From assembly GCF_001412655.1 (NCBI RefSeq), contig NZ_CP012996.1, positions 5,456,001-5,520,000 of the forward strand: DNA of 64,000 nucleotides, given 5' to 3'. The stretch comes from Pedobacter sp. PACM 27299. GTDB taxonomy: Bacteria; Bacteroidota; Bacteroidia; Sphingobacteriales; Sphingobacteriaceae. Position numbers and translations under genes: made by a program. Positions within the stretch are counted from its first letter, which is position 1; each line of letters starts with the position of its first letter. Of this stretch, positions 29,001 through 36,930 are shown piece by piece. Below the pieces are notes generated by a model, which worked only from the letters and a program-made list of their open reading frames with translations, was not told where the DNA came from and did not search any database.

Positions 29001-30174
29001 CAAACAGCATGCAAGTTCTCTAAATGTCAGCGTTACAGATACCGGCAGAGGAATAGCTGCACAATACTTGGAGCAGCTATTTGAAAATTATTTCCAGGTA
29101 GATGACCATAGCATACAGAATACCGGATATGGAATTGGCTTGGCCTTATCGAAACATATCATTGAATTGCATCATGGCCATATTGAGGTCAGCAGTGCTC
29201 CAGGAGAAGAAAAGAAAGCAGGGAATACCAGCTTTAGCATCACCCTATTATTAGGAAATACCCATTTTAAGGCACAGCAGTTAAAATCTCAACTGGAGCT
29301 TCCAGTACCAGAGCCTATCTTTTCAGCAACCCGCAGCACAATTCCTCTTAAGCCTGCAGAAGGGCCATCTTCTGTTACTGATCTTGAACAGGCTCAGCAG
29401 AAGAGAGCATCCGTTCTTGTGGTGGAAGACAATCCAGAGCTGCGCCTGCTGATTAAAGAATCGCTGGAAGCCGATTATCAGGTAATCTTAACGGAAAATG
29501 GCAGGTTAGGATGGGAAGCTGCAGTAGAGGAAATCCCAGACCTGATCATCAGCGATGTCATGATGCCCGAGATGGACGGATTAATGCTCTGTCAGCAATT
29601 AAAAACTGACGAGCGGACTAGTCACATCCCTGTGGTCTTATTGACTGCTAAAAGCGGCCAAACTGATCAAATCCGCGGACTTACACAGGGTGCAGATCTG
29701 TACCTGAGCAAACCTTTCAGTCCTAAGATTTTACAGCTGCAAGTGCGCAACCTTTTAAAGGCAAGAGAACTGATGCGTAAAAAATACAGTAAGGAGTTGG
29801 TGCTAGAGCCGAATGAATTGATCGTAGATCCTATAGATGAGCGGTTTTTATCCAGATTGATCGGGATTATTGAGTCTCACATGGAGCAGGAAGATTTTGG
29901 GGTAGACCTGATGGCCGAGAAAATAGGCATGAGCCAATCGGTGTTGTATAAAAAACTAAAAGCACTGACTGATTTATCGGTGAATGATTTTGCCAAGTCC
30001 ATCCGATTGAAAAAGGCAGCCCAGCTACTTTTACAAAAGCAGTATACGGTGTATGAAGTGGGCTACATGGTCGGCTTTGCAGACCGTAAGTATTTCAGCA
30101 GGGAGTTTAAGAAGCATTTTTCAAAAACTCCATCTGAATATATTGAAGCAAATAAGGAGGCACCTATTGACTAG
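26068..30174 (+). CDS. Hybrid two-component system sensor/regulator (HTCS) of PUL 1
   Basis: One protein combines sensor, kinase, receiver and DNA-binding output. After a signal peptide come repeated propeller blades of the type NLWVGTxxGLNRF (about 25-690), a Y_Y_Y domain (about 700-790), one membrane helix (about 802-822), HisKA with His846, HATPase_c (LLSNAFKFTPEGG, DTGRGI, GYGIGLALSKHI), a receiver with Asp1163 (ISDVMMPEMDG), and a C-terminal AraC-type HTH (about 1265-1365). The H-box reads SHEIRTHLTLI, with His851 instead of the near-invariant proline. HTCS proteins bind a glycan fragment in the periplasm and activate the adjacent susC operon; the 229-bp divergent spacer (25839-26067) should hold its binding site, though I see no clear repeat there. 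Confidence 0.95.
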   Translation: MIKQTIIGILLLLMQLCSSGQELNFNHMKTENGLSQNSIFAITQDGRGFMWFGSRFGLNRYDGNQFQLYKSNASDSSTLSDDYITALQSDRKNVLWVGTANGLNRFNPKKNTFERIYLDGNKDNKRYAPVNEIYEDRKGNLWIAARTGLYLLTDRKTNTFTPAHQLGLKSGIANSEVLSIFEDQQGYLWLGTNYGLSKLLFNGKIKELANFSHVEGQENSLSDNSVTAITEDNQHNLWVATESAGINLFQPSTNTFRKFVHEEGNKNSLVHNSIRRMAKNKDGKLAIGTQEGLSILDPLSKQFKTYQHLKSFDRSLNQNSIYSIFEDINGSLWIGTYYGGVNVTYAHATNFKTIQYNEKLKGISHNVVSSIIADKDDHLWIGTEGGGLNHLDQRTQQFTTYKLKASDPRSLGSDLVKVIYKDKAGDIWVGTHGGGLNRFDNHTSSFQRFFISGDNAKITRSEMVALLEDHNGVFWTGSQTGIRIFTKEGDLLKPYPEIPALQDIKNNNVKVLFEDTQQNIWIATTKGLFLLSADQQQLQSFNLPKGSNSVNNNANYINCIQEDDQGNIWVGLYYGGLSKYDSKKKEFVKTYTTKHGLPNNNVVGILEDDAHFLWISTSNGLAKFNPQSGVFLTYTTSDGLAGDEFNYNSFFKAKNGDLYFGGFNGLSYFSPKEIERNNYPAPLIFTALKLFNEPVKINSADGILQQDISFTDQLIFPYYKNIFTIEFALLNYIKSEKNKYAYRLEGVNGGWVESNIPAATYTNLASGTYTLWVKGANNDGIWSAPVSMKIKILPPFWKSWWAYLSYVSIFGIMLFFITRFFYLRGLLLKDEELHQIKLNFFTNISHEIRTHLTLIMAPIEKLQEGQQQDGLMKQQLNQVKKNADRLLKLVSELMDFRKAETKNLKLRVAAYDFVAFIKEIFGSFEEFSSKKNIDFRLRYDEGIPLLYFDKEQLEKVFFNLLSNAFKFTPEGGRISIDIKQHASSLNVSVTDTGRGIAAQYLEQLFENYFQVDDHSIQNTGYGIGLALSKHIIELHHGHIEVSSAPGEEKKAGNTSFSITLLLGNTHFKAQQLKSQLELPVPEPIFSATRSTIPLKPAEGPSSVTDLEQAQQKRASVLVVEDNPELRLLIKESLEADYQVILTENGRLGWEAAVEEIPDLIISDVMMPEMDGLMLCQQLKTDERTSHIPVVLLTAKSGQTDQIRGLTQGADLYLSKPFSPKILQLQVRNLLKARELMRKKYSKELVLEPNELIVDPIDERFLSRLIGIIESHMEQEDFGVDLMAEKIGMSQSVLYKKLKALTDLSVNDFAKSIRLKKAAQLLLQKQYTVYEVGYMVGFADRKYFSREFKKHFSKTPSEYIEANKEAPID

Positions 30175-30198
30175 GTCATCCTTCCAAAAACAGACATT

Positions 30199-30318
30199 TT
30201 ATCCGTTAGGACAATTCTTGCAGCGTTTCCCTCTCAGGTATTTCTCGCAGCATTCCTTTTTCAGCTTGGATTTTTTATCGTGCTTATCCTTTTTCTTATC
30301 TTTTCCCTTCTTTGACAT
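30199..30318 (-). CDS. Four-cysteine, lysine-rich microprotein (39 aa)
   Basis: A short frame runs from ATG at 30318 to TAA at 30199. The first half is almost all Lys and Asp (MSKKGKDKKKD, then more of the same). The second half contains CCEKY followed by KRCKNCP, giving four cysteines in the pattern CC-x8-C-x2-C. This could bind a metal such as zinc or an iron-sulfur cluster. A purine stretch AGGGGG directly precedes the ATG. It lies just beyond the ferritin terminator and ends 24 bp before the HTCS stop on the opposite strand. The composition and cysteine spacing look non-random, but expression is unproven. Confidence 0.6.
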   Translation of the reverse strand: MSKKGKDKKKDKHDKKSKLKKECCEKYLRGKRCKNCPNG

Positions 30319-30344
30319 CCCCCTGGTTTTAATTGACAACAAAA

Positions 30345-30381
30345 AAAGCACATGTGATGTTTTAACATCTGCATGTGCTTT
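30345..30381 (-). terminator. Ferritin terminator
   Basis: On the minus strand a long near-perfect stem (arms 30364-30381 and 30345-30361, one bulge) is followed by a run of seven T. It lies about 30 bp after the ferritin stop and 27 bp before the microprotein start. Confidence 0.75.
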
Positions 30382-30412
30382 ATAAATTTATTTTGAAGCT
30401 AATCTCTATGGA

Positions 30413-30940
30413 TTATCCTTCGTTGTAAACGATCTGACCAACGTTTTTGTCGATCTGCCATCTTCCAGTTCCTTCTTCACCAATTACGTCGAACAATTCA
30501 ACTGCACGTCTCGCTTTAAATTCTTCTTCACGTTGTTCTTTGAAGAACCAGTTTAAGAACTCTAGAGTTACATAGTCTTGTTCTTTATGACAACGTGCAG
30601 CGATGTTTTTAATCGATTGTGTTACGCTGATTTCCTGCTCTAATGCTTCTTCAAACACTTCACGGAAAGAGTTATATTCTAACTTGATATTGGTTACTTC
30701 AGGTGAAACTGCCATTCCGCCCATATCAAGAACGTATTTGTAAAATTTTAACTGGTGCATTCTTTCTTCTTCAGCTTGTTTAAAGAAATAATCAGCTGAA
30801 TTGTCGTATCCATTACGGGCACACCAAGATGCCATTGAAAGATAAATGGAAGAGGAAAGGGCTTCTTTTTTAATCTGTTGGTTTAAAAGTGTCTCTATAT
30901 CTGTAGAGATTAGACTTTTTACGCGCATGATATCTTTCAT
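30413..30940 (-). CDS. Ferritin (non-heme iron storage)
   Basis: The 175-residue protein forms a four-helix bundle that assembles into the 24-mer ferritin shell, oxidises Fe(II) and stores iron. Ferroxidase-type ligands are visible in the helices: KKEALSSSIYLSMASWC, the EEERMHQLKFYKYV helix, and FFKEQREEEFKA. There is no heme-ligating Met signature of bacterioferritin. ATGs at residues 1 and 5 are both possible; I keep the longer form. Monocistronic, with a terminator at 30345-30381. Confidence 0.94.
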   Translation of the reverse strand: MKDIMRVKSLISTDIETLLNQQIKKEALSSSIYLSMASWCARNGYDNSADYFFKQAEEERMHQLKFYKYVLDMGGMAVSPEVTNIKLEYNSFREVFEEALEQEISVTQSIKNIAARCHKEQDYVTLEFLNWFFKEQREEEFKARRAVELFDVIGEEGTGRWQIDKNVGQIVYNEG

Positions 30941-30971
30941 AATATTGTAGATTTAATTCCTATTGTTGAAA

Positions 30972-30979
30972 CAAAAATA
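30972..30979 (-). promoter_or_regulatory. -7 box of the ferritin gene
   Basis: The minus strand reads TATTTTTG, a full TAnnTTTG match, 31 nt upstream of the ferritin ATG. A TTG element at the standard distance is not evident. Confidence 0.4.
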
Positions 30980-31041
30980 AGGCTAAAAATGAACAATACT
31001 GCATTTAAAAGCAATATGGAAAGATTCTAATTCTAATTAGA

Positions 31042-31407
31042 TCAGGCAGGTAGCCTAAAAAGACGGTCCTGGATGATGTGGTTCAGTTCCAGCATCACAA
31101 AAGTTCCCTGCAGTAATTCCTTTAAAGCAATGATCTGAATTAAGGACAATACATAGCAATGATCACAAGCACAGATGAAGATGATCTCTACGTCTGCAGA
31201 TTTATCGCTTGTTAATAAGATGTTTTCAATATCGATCTTATAAACTGCTTTTTGTAATTTCAACAGGTTACGGTAATCAAAACGGGCAAGTTTTCCGGCA
31301 AAGTCGATATACCAGCAGTTTTCACTGTCTGACTGATAGATGGAACCTTTAGTGGTACTAAATACTTCTTCAAAATGGATTGGAGATGCTATAGCTGTCT
31401 TTTGCAT
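31042..31407 (-). CDS. Conserved-type hypothetical protein (121 aa)
   Basis: I do not recognise the family with confidence. The sequence opens with a segment GSIYQSDSENCWYIDFAGKLARFDYRNLLKLQ, reminiscent of small Bacteroidota proteins in which a beta-rich N-terminus is followed by a helical region. It then has ICACDHCYVLSL, containing a CxxC-like CACDHC cluster. There is no signal peptide, so it is probably cytoplasmic. It has its own good promoter at 31429-31459 and lies upstream of ferritin on the same strand, with a 101-bp gap. Confidence 0.75.
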   Translation of the reverse strand: MQKTAIASPIHFEEVFSTTKGSIYQSDSENCWYIDFAGKLARFDYRNLLKLQKAVYKIDIENILLTSDKSADVEIIFICACDHCYVLSLIQIIALKELLQGTFVMLELNHIIQDRLFRLPA

Positions 31408-31428
31408 GTATTAAACCTTGTTGATATG

Positions 31429-31459
31429 CAAAGGTTGTTATTATCTAGATTTAATCCAA
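31429..31459 (-). promoter_or_regulatory. Promoter of the 121-aa hypothetical
   Basis: On the minus strand TTG (31457-31459) is followed after 20 bp by AACCTTTG (31429-31436), one mismatch from TAnnTTTG. The ATG is 21 nt further on. Confidence 0.5.
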
Positions 31460-31643
31460 ATGAAAAGACTAAAAAAAATTATGCATTTGTTATAAAGTTC
31501 AGTTTTTTGTCGAAACCATGTTTTTGGGCTTTAATCAGGGATTTTACTATTTTGAGACACCTTACACGCTATATACCTCGTCCTCAAATTGTAATCTCAA
31601 TTCAATAATTTAAATTCCTATTTTCTAAAATTAGAATTATTTC
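31460..31643. other. AT-rich spacer without a recognised gene
   Basis: Upstream of the small RNA candidate this spacer is AT-rich. The open frames are short and lack coding character, and I see no strong hairpin or repeat. Confidence 0.5.
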
Positions 31644-31712
31644 TACATTTGTCCTTGAGAGCGTTAATTTAAACGGGGGTAAGTCGGAGGACTTGCTCCC
31701 GTTTTCCTTTTT
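31644..31712 (+). ncRNA. Candidate small RNA: promoter box plus intrinsic terminator
   Basis: TACATTTG (31644-31651) is a perfect -7 box. Only about 20 nt later a 15-bp stem begins (arms 31671-31685 and 31690-31704, with two G-U pairs in RNA, loop GGAG), followed by a T-rich tract to 31712. The predicted transcript would be 50-60 nt with no ORF. The next genes on both sides are on the other strand, so this is not the leader of a gene. No good TTG -33 element is present. It could be a regulatory RNA or a relic leader. Confidence 0.45.
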
Positions 31713-31784
31713 AAAGGCTTTTTCATAAGGTATTTAAGCGGGTGATAAAGCGCTCCCAGGAGATTGACCAGGGGCTAAAATAAA

Positions 31785-31809
31785 AAATCCCCGCCGAAGC
31801 AGGGGATTT
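31785..31809 (-). terminator. Terminator of the second SusCD operon
   Basis: On the minus strand an 8-bp perfect stem (arms 31785-31792 and 31802-31809, 9-nt loop) is followed by a T-rich tract. It lies 35 bp beyond the susD stop at 31845. Confidence 0.85.
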
Positions 31810-31844
31810 GATTTATTTATTAAAAGAGAGCGTCATTAGTTTAT

Positions 31845-33455
31845 TTATTGCTTATCCCACCATACTCTGGAAGTTAGTACATCTCCTCCAGGAATCGAAG
31901 CCACCGCGGCATTATAATTAGCCGTGTTGAAACCAGCCTCATCAATAGGATAAGGGAAGCGTCTTGGAATGGTCCCATTTGTAGAATTTCCAGGATAAAC
32001 TACTGGTGTCAATACAGGGAAACCTGTTCTTCTCCAGTTAGACCAGGACTCATAGAAATCCAGTTTTGAATTGGTTAGTACCCAATACTGTGTATTGATC
32101 ATGTTTAATCCATTCACTGAATTGTATGGATTAGCATCTACATAAGCGTTTGCTGTAGCCTCAGGAACACCCGCAGCTGCATCATACTGCGATAGGTAGG
32201 TCATTGCAGCCACTACCCCTTTGCGGTAATGATCAGCAGCACTTCCAGCAATTCCGAAACGCTGTGCTGCATCAGCAAGCAGCAACTCAGATTCTGCATA
32301 AGTCAATACGAATGTTGGTCCACTTTTCTTAATCAGCGCCGGACTAGGTGATGAGTAAGCCGTGAAAGTCGTAAAACTTGGATCAAAAGAAATCCCCAGA
32401 TTTGGCACCAGACTTAAATCCTTGCCATTTGGCATTCCTTTTTGTACTGCTGGATCGGCATTCGCTGCTGGATTTTGATCTTTAGTCGCATCATTCACGT
32501 ATAAATTCGTCACTGCAATTTTACCCAGACGTGGATCATTTGTGCTTTTCAAATAATCAATAAATGTTTTTGACCACCTGGTATAATAGTTCTCCTGTCC
32601 ACCGCCACCTGTTAAAATCTGGCTGTTTCTATTGATCGTAATCCTATCCCCTTTTTCGTCTCCCATCAGGAAAGCATTGTCGTCATTACTGGTCATGGTA
32701 TTACCCACCACCTTTTGAACCCAAGTTTGTGCCGTTGCCGGATCAACTTTACTCAAACGCATCGCGATTCTTAACAGCAAAGTATTTCCAAAGCGTTTCC
32801 ACTTATTAATATCACCGTTGTAATACACGTCACCGCTTGGTCTGTCTTTAGCAGGATCTAAAGCAGCTGTTGCTTCACTCACTTCTTTCAACAAATCGGC
32901 ATAAATTGCCTGTTGTTTGTCATATACCGGGAAATAGGTTTTATCGTAATAACCAATCCCTGCCTGAGAATAAGGAACATCACCATATAAATCGGTGATT
33001 CGCTGAAACACTAAAGCCCTCATGATACGAGCAATCTGGTGTAAATTAGCATATTGAGGTTTGTCTTTCGTAGATTTAACCACATCCACAATCGGCCTTA
33101 CCTGTTCTGCATAAGCACCGTCACCACCTGTTGGGTTTTCGCCTTTAAAACCCCAGTAAGCGGCAGTATACCCTGCATTCAGGATGTACTTATCTCCTGC
33201 CCAGTAACCAATTACAGAAGACATGCCCTGCATCATGGTGGAACAATAGATTAAATTTGCACGCCAGGTATCGTAACTGAAATCTATACTTCCAGAATAC
33301 CCAAGCTGGGCGCTGGTCAGTACAAAGTTAGGGTCAAAGTTTCCTGGGTTATAGGTAGAAGGATCTGTATTGATCACATCGAAATTCTTTCTGCAACCTA
33401 CTGAAGTAAGCACACAAACAGCAGCGATTATAGTCAGTTTAAATATCTTTTTCAT
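31845..33455 (-). CDS. SusD-like lipoprotein (SusD_2 type)
   Basis: Starting at the ATG at 33455 gives a lipoprotein signal ending at Cys21 (LTSVGC); an ATG seven codons earlier is possible but would lengthen the n-region. Visible family features are the opening INTDPSTYNPGNFDPNFVLTSAQ, the helical IMRALVFQRITDLYGDVPYSQA segment and the KRFGNTLLLRIAMRLSKVDP segment, which fit the SusD_2 branch rather than classic SusD. It is the surface-binding partner of the upstream SusC and the last gene of the sigma/FecR-controlled operon. Confidence 0.92.
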   Translation of the reverse strand: MKKIFKLTIIAAVCVLTSVGCRKNFDVINTDPSTYNPGNFDPNFVLTSAQLGYSGSIDFSYDTWRANLIYCSTMMQGMSSVIGYWAGDKYILNAGYTAAYWGFKGENPTGGDGAYAEQVRPIVDVVKSTKDKPQYANLHQIARIMRALVFQRITDLYGDVPYSQAGIGYYDKTYFPVYDKQQAIYADLLKEVSEATAALDPAKDRPSGDVYYNGDINKWKRFGNTLLLRIAMRLSKVDPATAQTWVQKVVGNTMTSNDDNAFLMGDEKGDRITINRNSQILTGGGGQENYYTRWSKTFIDYLKSTNDPRLGKIAVTNLYVNDATKDQNPAANADPAVQKGMPNGKDLSLVPNLGISFDPSFTTFTAYSSPSPALIKKSGPTFVLTYAESELLLADAAQRFGIAGSAADHYRKGVVAAMTYLSQYDAAAGVPEATANAYVDANPYNSVNGLNMINTQYWVLTNSKLDFYESWSNWRRTGFPVLTPVVYPGNSTNGTIPRRFPYPIDEAGFNTANYNAAVASIPGGDVLTSRVWWDKQ

Positions 33456-33478
33456 ATCAAATATATTTGATTTCATTA

Positions 33479-36400
33479 TTAAAATTTCACACTTAGATTT
33501 AGTCCGTAAGTACGGGTTGGTGGCACACCACCTAACTCCATTCCTTTAGCATTGATGCTATAATCAGACTCAGGATCGATATTGTCTGTATGCTTCTTAA
33601 AGAAAAACAGGTTACGTCCTACTAAGCTTAATGTTGCTCCTTTGATCACATTGTTAAACACTTTACCTGGGAAGGTATAGCCCAACATTAACTGACGAAG
33701 CTTAATGAAATCTGCATTCTGTACAAATTTGCTAGATATATTATTGGCTACTCCTGTATAATAGGTTGCAGCATTCGCTCCAAGTGCTTCACGGTTTTCC
33801 AAGGTTGCTTTGTGCAAACCCAGTACATAACCATAATAATCTGTTGCAGAGAAGATTTTACCACCAAACTTACTATCAATCAAGAAAGACAAGTTTAGGC
33901 CTTTGTAAGAAAACTCATTGTTCCAACCTGCTACATATTTTGCATAGGCGGATCCAAAAGGCTTCAATTCGCTGCTTTCAGGGATACCAGCGCTGTTCAG
34001 CACCACATTACCATTTGCATCATATTTATAATCAAAAGCTACAATTTGTCCGAAAGGAAGGCCAACGATGTTCTGGGTAAAGCCATTTCCTGAACGTGAG
34101 GTTGATCCAGGTAAGATGGTTTGACCATCTGCAAGGGAAAGCACTTTGTTGTTGTTCACAGAACCATTAAATGAGGTCGTCCAACGGAAATCTTCTGTTT
34201 GAACAGGAATACCGGAAAGCAATAATTCCACTCCTTTATTCTGTAATTCACCAATATTCAATATTGCGCCAGAATAACCGGAAGTGATGGATGCCGGTGC
34301 CCTTACAATCTCATCTTTAGATTTTTTGTTATACCAGGTCAGGTCTAATGTTAAGCGGTTATTAAAGAAACGTGCCTCTGCACCAATTTCAAATTCAGAA
34401 GCTATAGAAGCTACTAAATCAGTATTCGGAATATAGAAATTGGAAATCAGTCCCAGTGGTTTTCCATTTAGGGAAGCCGTATTAAAATTATAGGCCAATT
34501 GCGTTTGATATGGATCCGTTGCCTGTCCTACCTGTGCAAAACCTGCACGGATTTTACCAAAGCTCAACCAATCATTTTTAACCAGTTCAGAAAACACAAA
34601 TGAACCGTTTACTGAAGGATAAAGGGCATTTAAAGCATTTGTTTTACCTGGGGTAGCCAATGTAGAATACCAATCATTACGAAGTGATCCGTTCAAATAC
34701 AGGTAGTTTTTATAGCTCACATCTAAAGTACCATAGATGGCCATTACTTCGCTTTCCGAAGGTTTATATACTGGTGTAGACTGTAATTTGGCATTGGTAA
34801 TTACATACACATAAGGAACAGCAAATTCATTACCTGTCATGGTAAAGGTTTCCGATTTCGTTCTTCTGTAACTTCCACCAATATTAGGGGTAATTGTAAA
34901 ATCGTCTATAGTGAATGCCTTTCCTGTTAACACATCGGCATTGATATCCGAGAAATTAGTGCTGGTTTCAGAAATGGTTCCTTTTGGACGATAAGCAGTT
35001 CCAGTAGGCACTACCGCTGTATAACGGTCATTATAAGCATCACGACCTACACGTCCCTGAAGAAACGCACCATTGTCGAAATTATAACGAAGGCTTACCG
35101 AGGAAATTAATCGCTGTCTTTTGGTATTGTTAATGAAATTATTAGCTGCGAACCATGGATTTGTAGCAAATGTATTTGCAGAATAAGCGTATTCTGATCC
35201 ATCATCATTTACTGTTTTTTTCAATGTTCTTACGTCTACACTGGTTGGCAATAAGGTCACATTGTAATTGGAGTTACCCGCACCATCACTCAGGAAAGGC
35301 CTGTTTTTTGCCTGCTCCAAAATATAGTTTGCACGAGCATCTACTGTTAGATTTTTAGTGATGTTATAGTTCGCGCTTAAGTTAAATGATTGTCTGTTTA
35401 GCCCAGATCCCGGAGTAATCGCTCTGTTCGATAAATCACTTGCCGAAAAACGGATAGAACCTCCCTCAAAACCACGGTTAAAAGCGATTGTATTTGTAGC
35501 GGTTCCTCCGGTACGGTAAAAATTCTCCAGATTATCCTTTTGTGCGACATAAGGGCGTAAAACACCATCAAACTGCATCACATCGCTGCCATCCAATCTT
35601 GCTCCCCAGCTCGACTGTCCTGTTTGAAAAGCACCTGCCTGCGTAGTCGGTTTTATTCCGTTTGCACCATTTCCGTACACATATTGCCAATTTGTTGGAT
35701 CAACCACTTTTTCAATCACATAGTTAGAATTGAATTCAATAGAATTTCCTTTTCCACTTTTTGTAGTGATCAAAATAACCCCTGCTTTACCACGTGAACC
35801 ATACAGTGCAGAAGCTGCGGCTCCTTTCAGCACAGAAATGGTTTCAATGTCATCAGGATTCAGGTTACCAACCGCATCTCCAAGATCTGGAGCATTGTCA
35901 TACTGCTGTCCTGCAGCACCATTTGGTTTGTTCTCCATTGGAATACCATTCACTACGTATAATGGCTGGTTGGTTTGTGAAATACTGGAAACCCCACGAA
36001 TCGTAACGTTAGTAGAGGCTCCTACCCCACCTGCAATAGAACTTACATTCAAACCGGCAACTTTACCGACTAATGAGTTCATCACGTTATTTTCTCTGGC
36101 CTGAGTCAGCTCATCACCTTTTACTTCTGTAACTGAATATCCTAAAGCTTTTCTTTCCTTTTTGATACCTAATGCTGTCACTACAACTTCAGACAGGAGT
36201 TTAGAATTTTCATCTAATAAAATATTCAATGCACCAGGTGTAGTAATGGTCACTTGTTTAGTGATATAGCCCAAATAGCTCAACACCAACACATCACCAA
36301 TATTTGCATCAATCACAAACTGACCGTTTGAATTGGAGCTGGTTCCTACCTGAGTACCTTTTACCTGGATGCTTACGCCAACCAAAGGCTGACCACTCGC

Positions 36401-36826
36401 ATCTCTCACCACCCCATTAATCTTCAAACGATTGCTGTTTGCAACACCGGAAAGACTAAGGTTAGGCATACTGGCTACATTTTCTGCAACGCCAATATAA
36501 TTTCCCATTAACCTAAATTCCAGACTTGTCTTTTCACGAAGTTTATTGAGCACATCCTGGAGTGGTTCGTTCTTAAAATCCAGGGTCAGATTAGACAGTG
36601 CACCAATCACTTCTTCATCATAAACGAAGGTCACATTGGCCTGCTGCTCAATTTTCTTAAAAACTTGTTTGACGCTGGCCTTCACTACTTTAAAGCTCAT
36701 TGACTGGGCTTTTGTGTGGTTCGCCATCAGTAGGGTGCTAAAACACACCTGTATGCCAATAATAATTGTAGAAATGCGCATGCATTTTCGGAATATAGGC
36801 AAGAATTTGCCGTAAAAATTCATCAT
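33479..36826 (-). CDS. SusC-like TonB-dependent transporter with STN signalling domain
   Basis: After a long signal region (to about residue 40, KAQS) comes a secretin/TonB N-terminal (STN) domain (about 42-110, SVKQVFKKIEQQANVTFVYDEE), then the carboxypeptidase-like domain, a plug (IETISVLKGAAASALYGSRGKAGVILITT) and a long barrel. An STN domain lets a loaded transporter signal through a FecR anti-sigma factor, and fecR and an ECF sigma gene lie directly upstream. The C-terminus ends in LSVKF, with the aromatic last residue of outer-membrane barrels. Substrate unknown. Confidence 0.95.
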   Translation of the reverse strand: MMNFYGKFLPIFRKCMRISTIIIGIQVCFSTLLMANHTKAQSMSFKVVKASVKQVFKKIEQQANVTFVYDEEVIGALSNLTLDFKNEPLQDVLNKLREKTSLEFRLMGNYIGVAENVASMPNLSLSGVANSNRLKINGVVRDASGQPLVGVSIQVKGTQVGTSSNSNGQFVIDANIGDVLVLSYLGYITKQVTITTPGALNILLDENSKLLSEVVVTALGIKKERKALGYSVTEVKGDELTQARENNVMNSLVGKVAGLNVSSIAGGVGASTNVTIRGVSSISQTNQPLYVVNGIPMENKPNGAAGQQYDNAPDLGDAVGNLNPDDIETISVLKGAAASALYGSRGKAGVILITTKSGKGNSIEFNSNYVIEKVVDPTNWQYVYGNGANGIKPTTQAGAFQTGQSSWGARLDGSDVMQFDGVLRPYVAQKDNLENFYRTGGTATNTIAFNRGFEGGSIRFSASDLSNRAITPGSGLNRQSFNLSANYNITKNLTVDARANYILEQAKNRPFLSDGAGNSNYNVTLLPTSVDVRTLKKTVNDDGSEYAYSANTFATNPWFAANNFINNTKRQRLISSVSLRYNFDNGAFLQGRVGRDAYNDRYTAVVPTGTAYRPKGTISETSTNFSDINADVLTGKAFTIDDFTITPNIGGSYRRTKSETFTMTGNEFAVPYVYVITNAKLQSTPVYKPSESEVMAIYGTLDVSYKNYLYLNGSLRNDWYSTLATPGKTNALNALYPSVNGSFVFSELVKNDWLSFGKIRAGFAQVGQATDPYQTQLAYNFNTASLNGKPLGLISNFYIPNTDLVASIASEFEIGAEARFFNNRLTLDLTWYNKKSKDEIVRAPASITSGYSGAILNIGELQNKGVELLLSGIPVQTEDFRWTTSFNGSVNNNKVLSLADGQTILPGSTSRSGNGFTQNIVGLPFGQIVAFDYKYDANGNVVLNSAGIPESSELKPFGSAYAKYVAGWNNEFSYKGLNLSFLIDSKFGGKIFSATDYYGYVLGLHKATLENREALGANAATYYTGVANNISSKFVQNADFIKLRQLMLGYTFPGKVFNNVIKGATLSLVGRNLFFFKKHTDNIDPESDYSINAKGMELGGVPPTRTYGLNLSVKF

Positions 36827-36904
36827 ATTTGTTTTGGTTTAATTTTTAAACTGAAGCCTACTGTCTATGGGTCTCAAGCATGTACACAGTGGCTGATCTT
36901 TTTT

Positions 36905-36926
36905 CCGGGGGCATCTTTGTCCCCGG
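36905..36926 (-). repeat. GC-rich hairpin between fecR and susC
   Basis: A 6-bp perfect G/C stem (36905-36910 and 36921-36926) with a 10-nt loop lies directly after the fecR stop. No T tract follows in the direction of transcription, so it may be a stability element or weak attenuator. Confidence 0.4.
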
Positions 36927-36930
36927 TTCC

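Noticed and set aside
30053..30385. Plus-strand frame of 110 residues after the HTCS gene
   Set aside because: It overlaps the end of the HTCS gene in another frame, crosses the ferritin terminator and lacks protein-like composition; the four-cysteine frame on the other strand is the better candidate.
31375..31608. Plus-strand 77-residue frame opposite the start of the 121-aa gene
   Set aside because: It overlaps the other gene's start and promoter on the opposite strand and shows no recognisable features.
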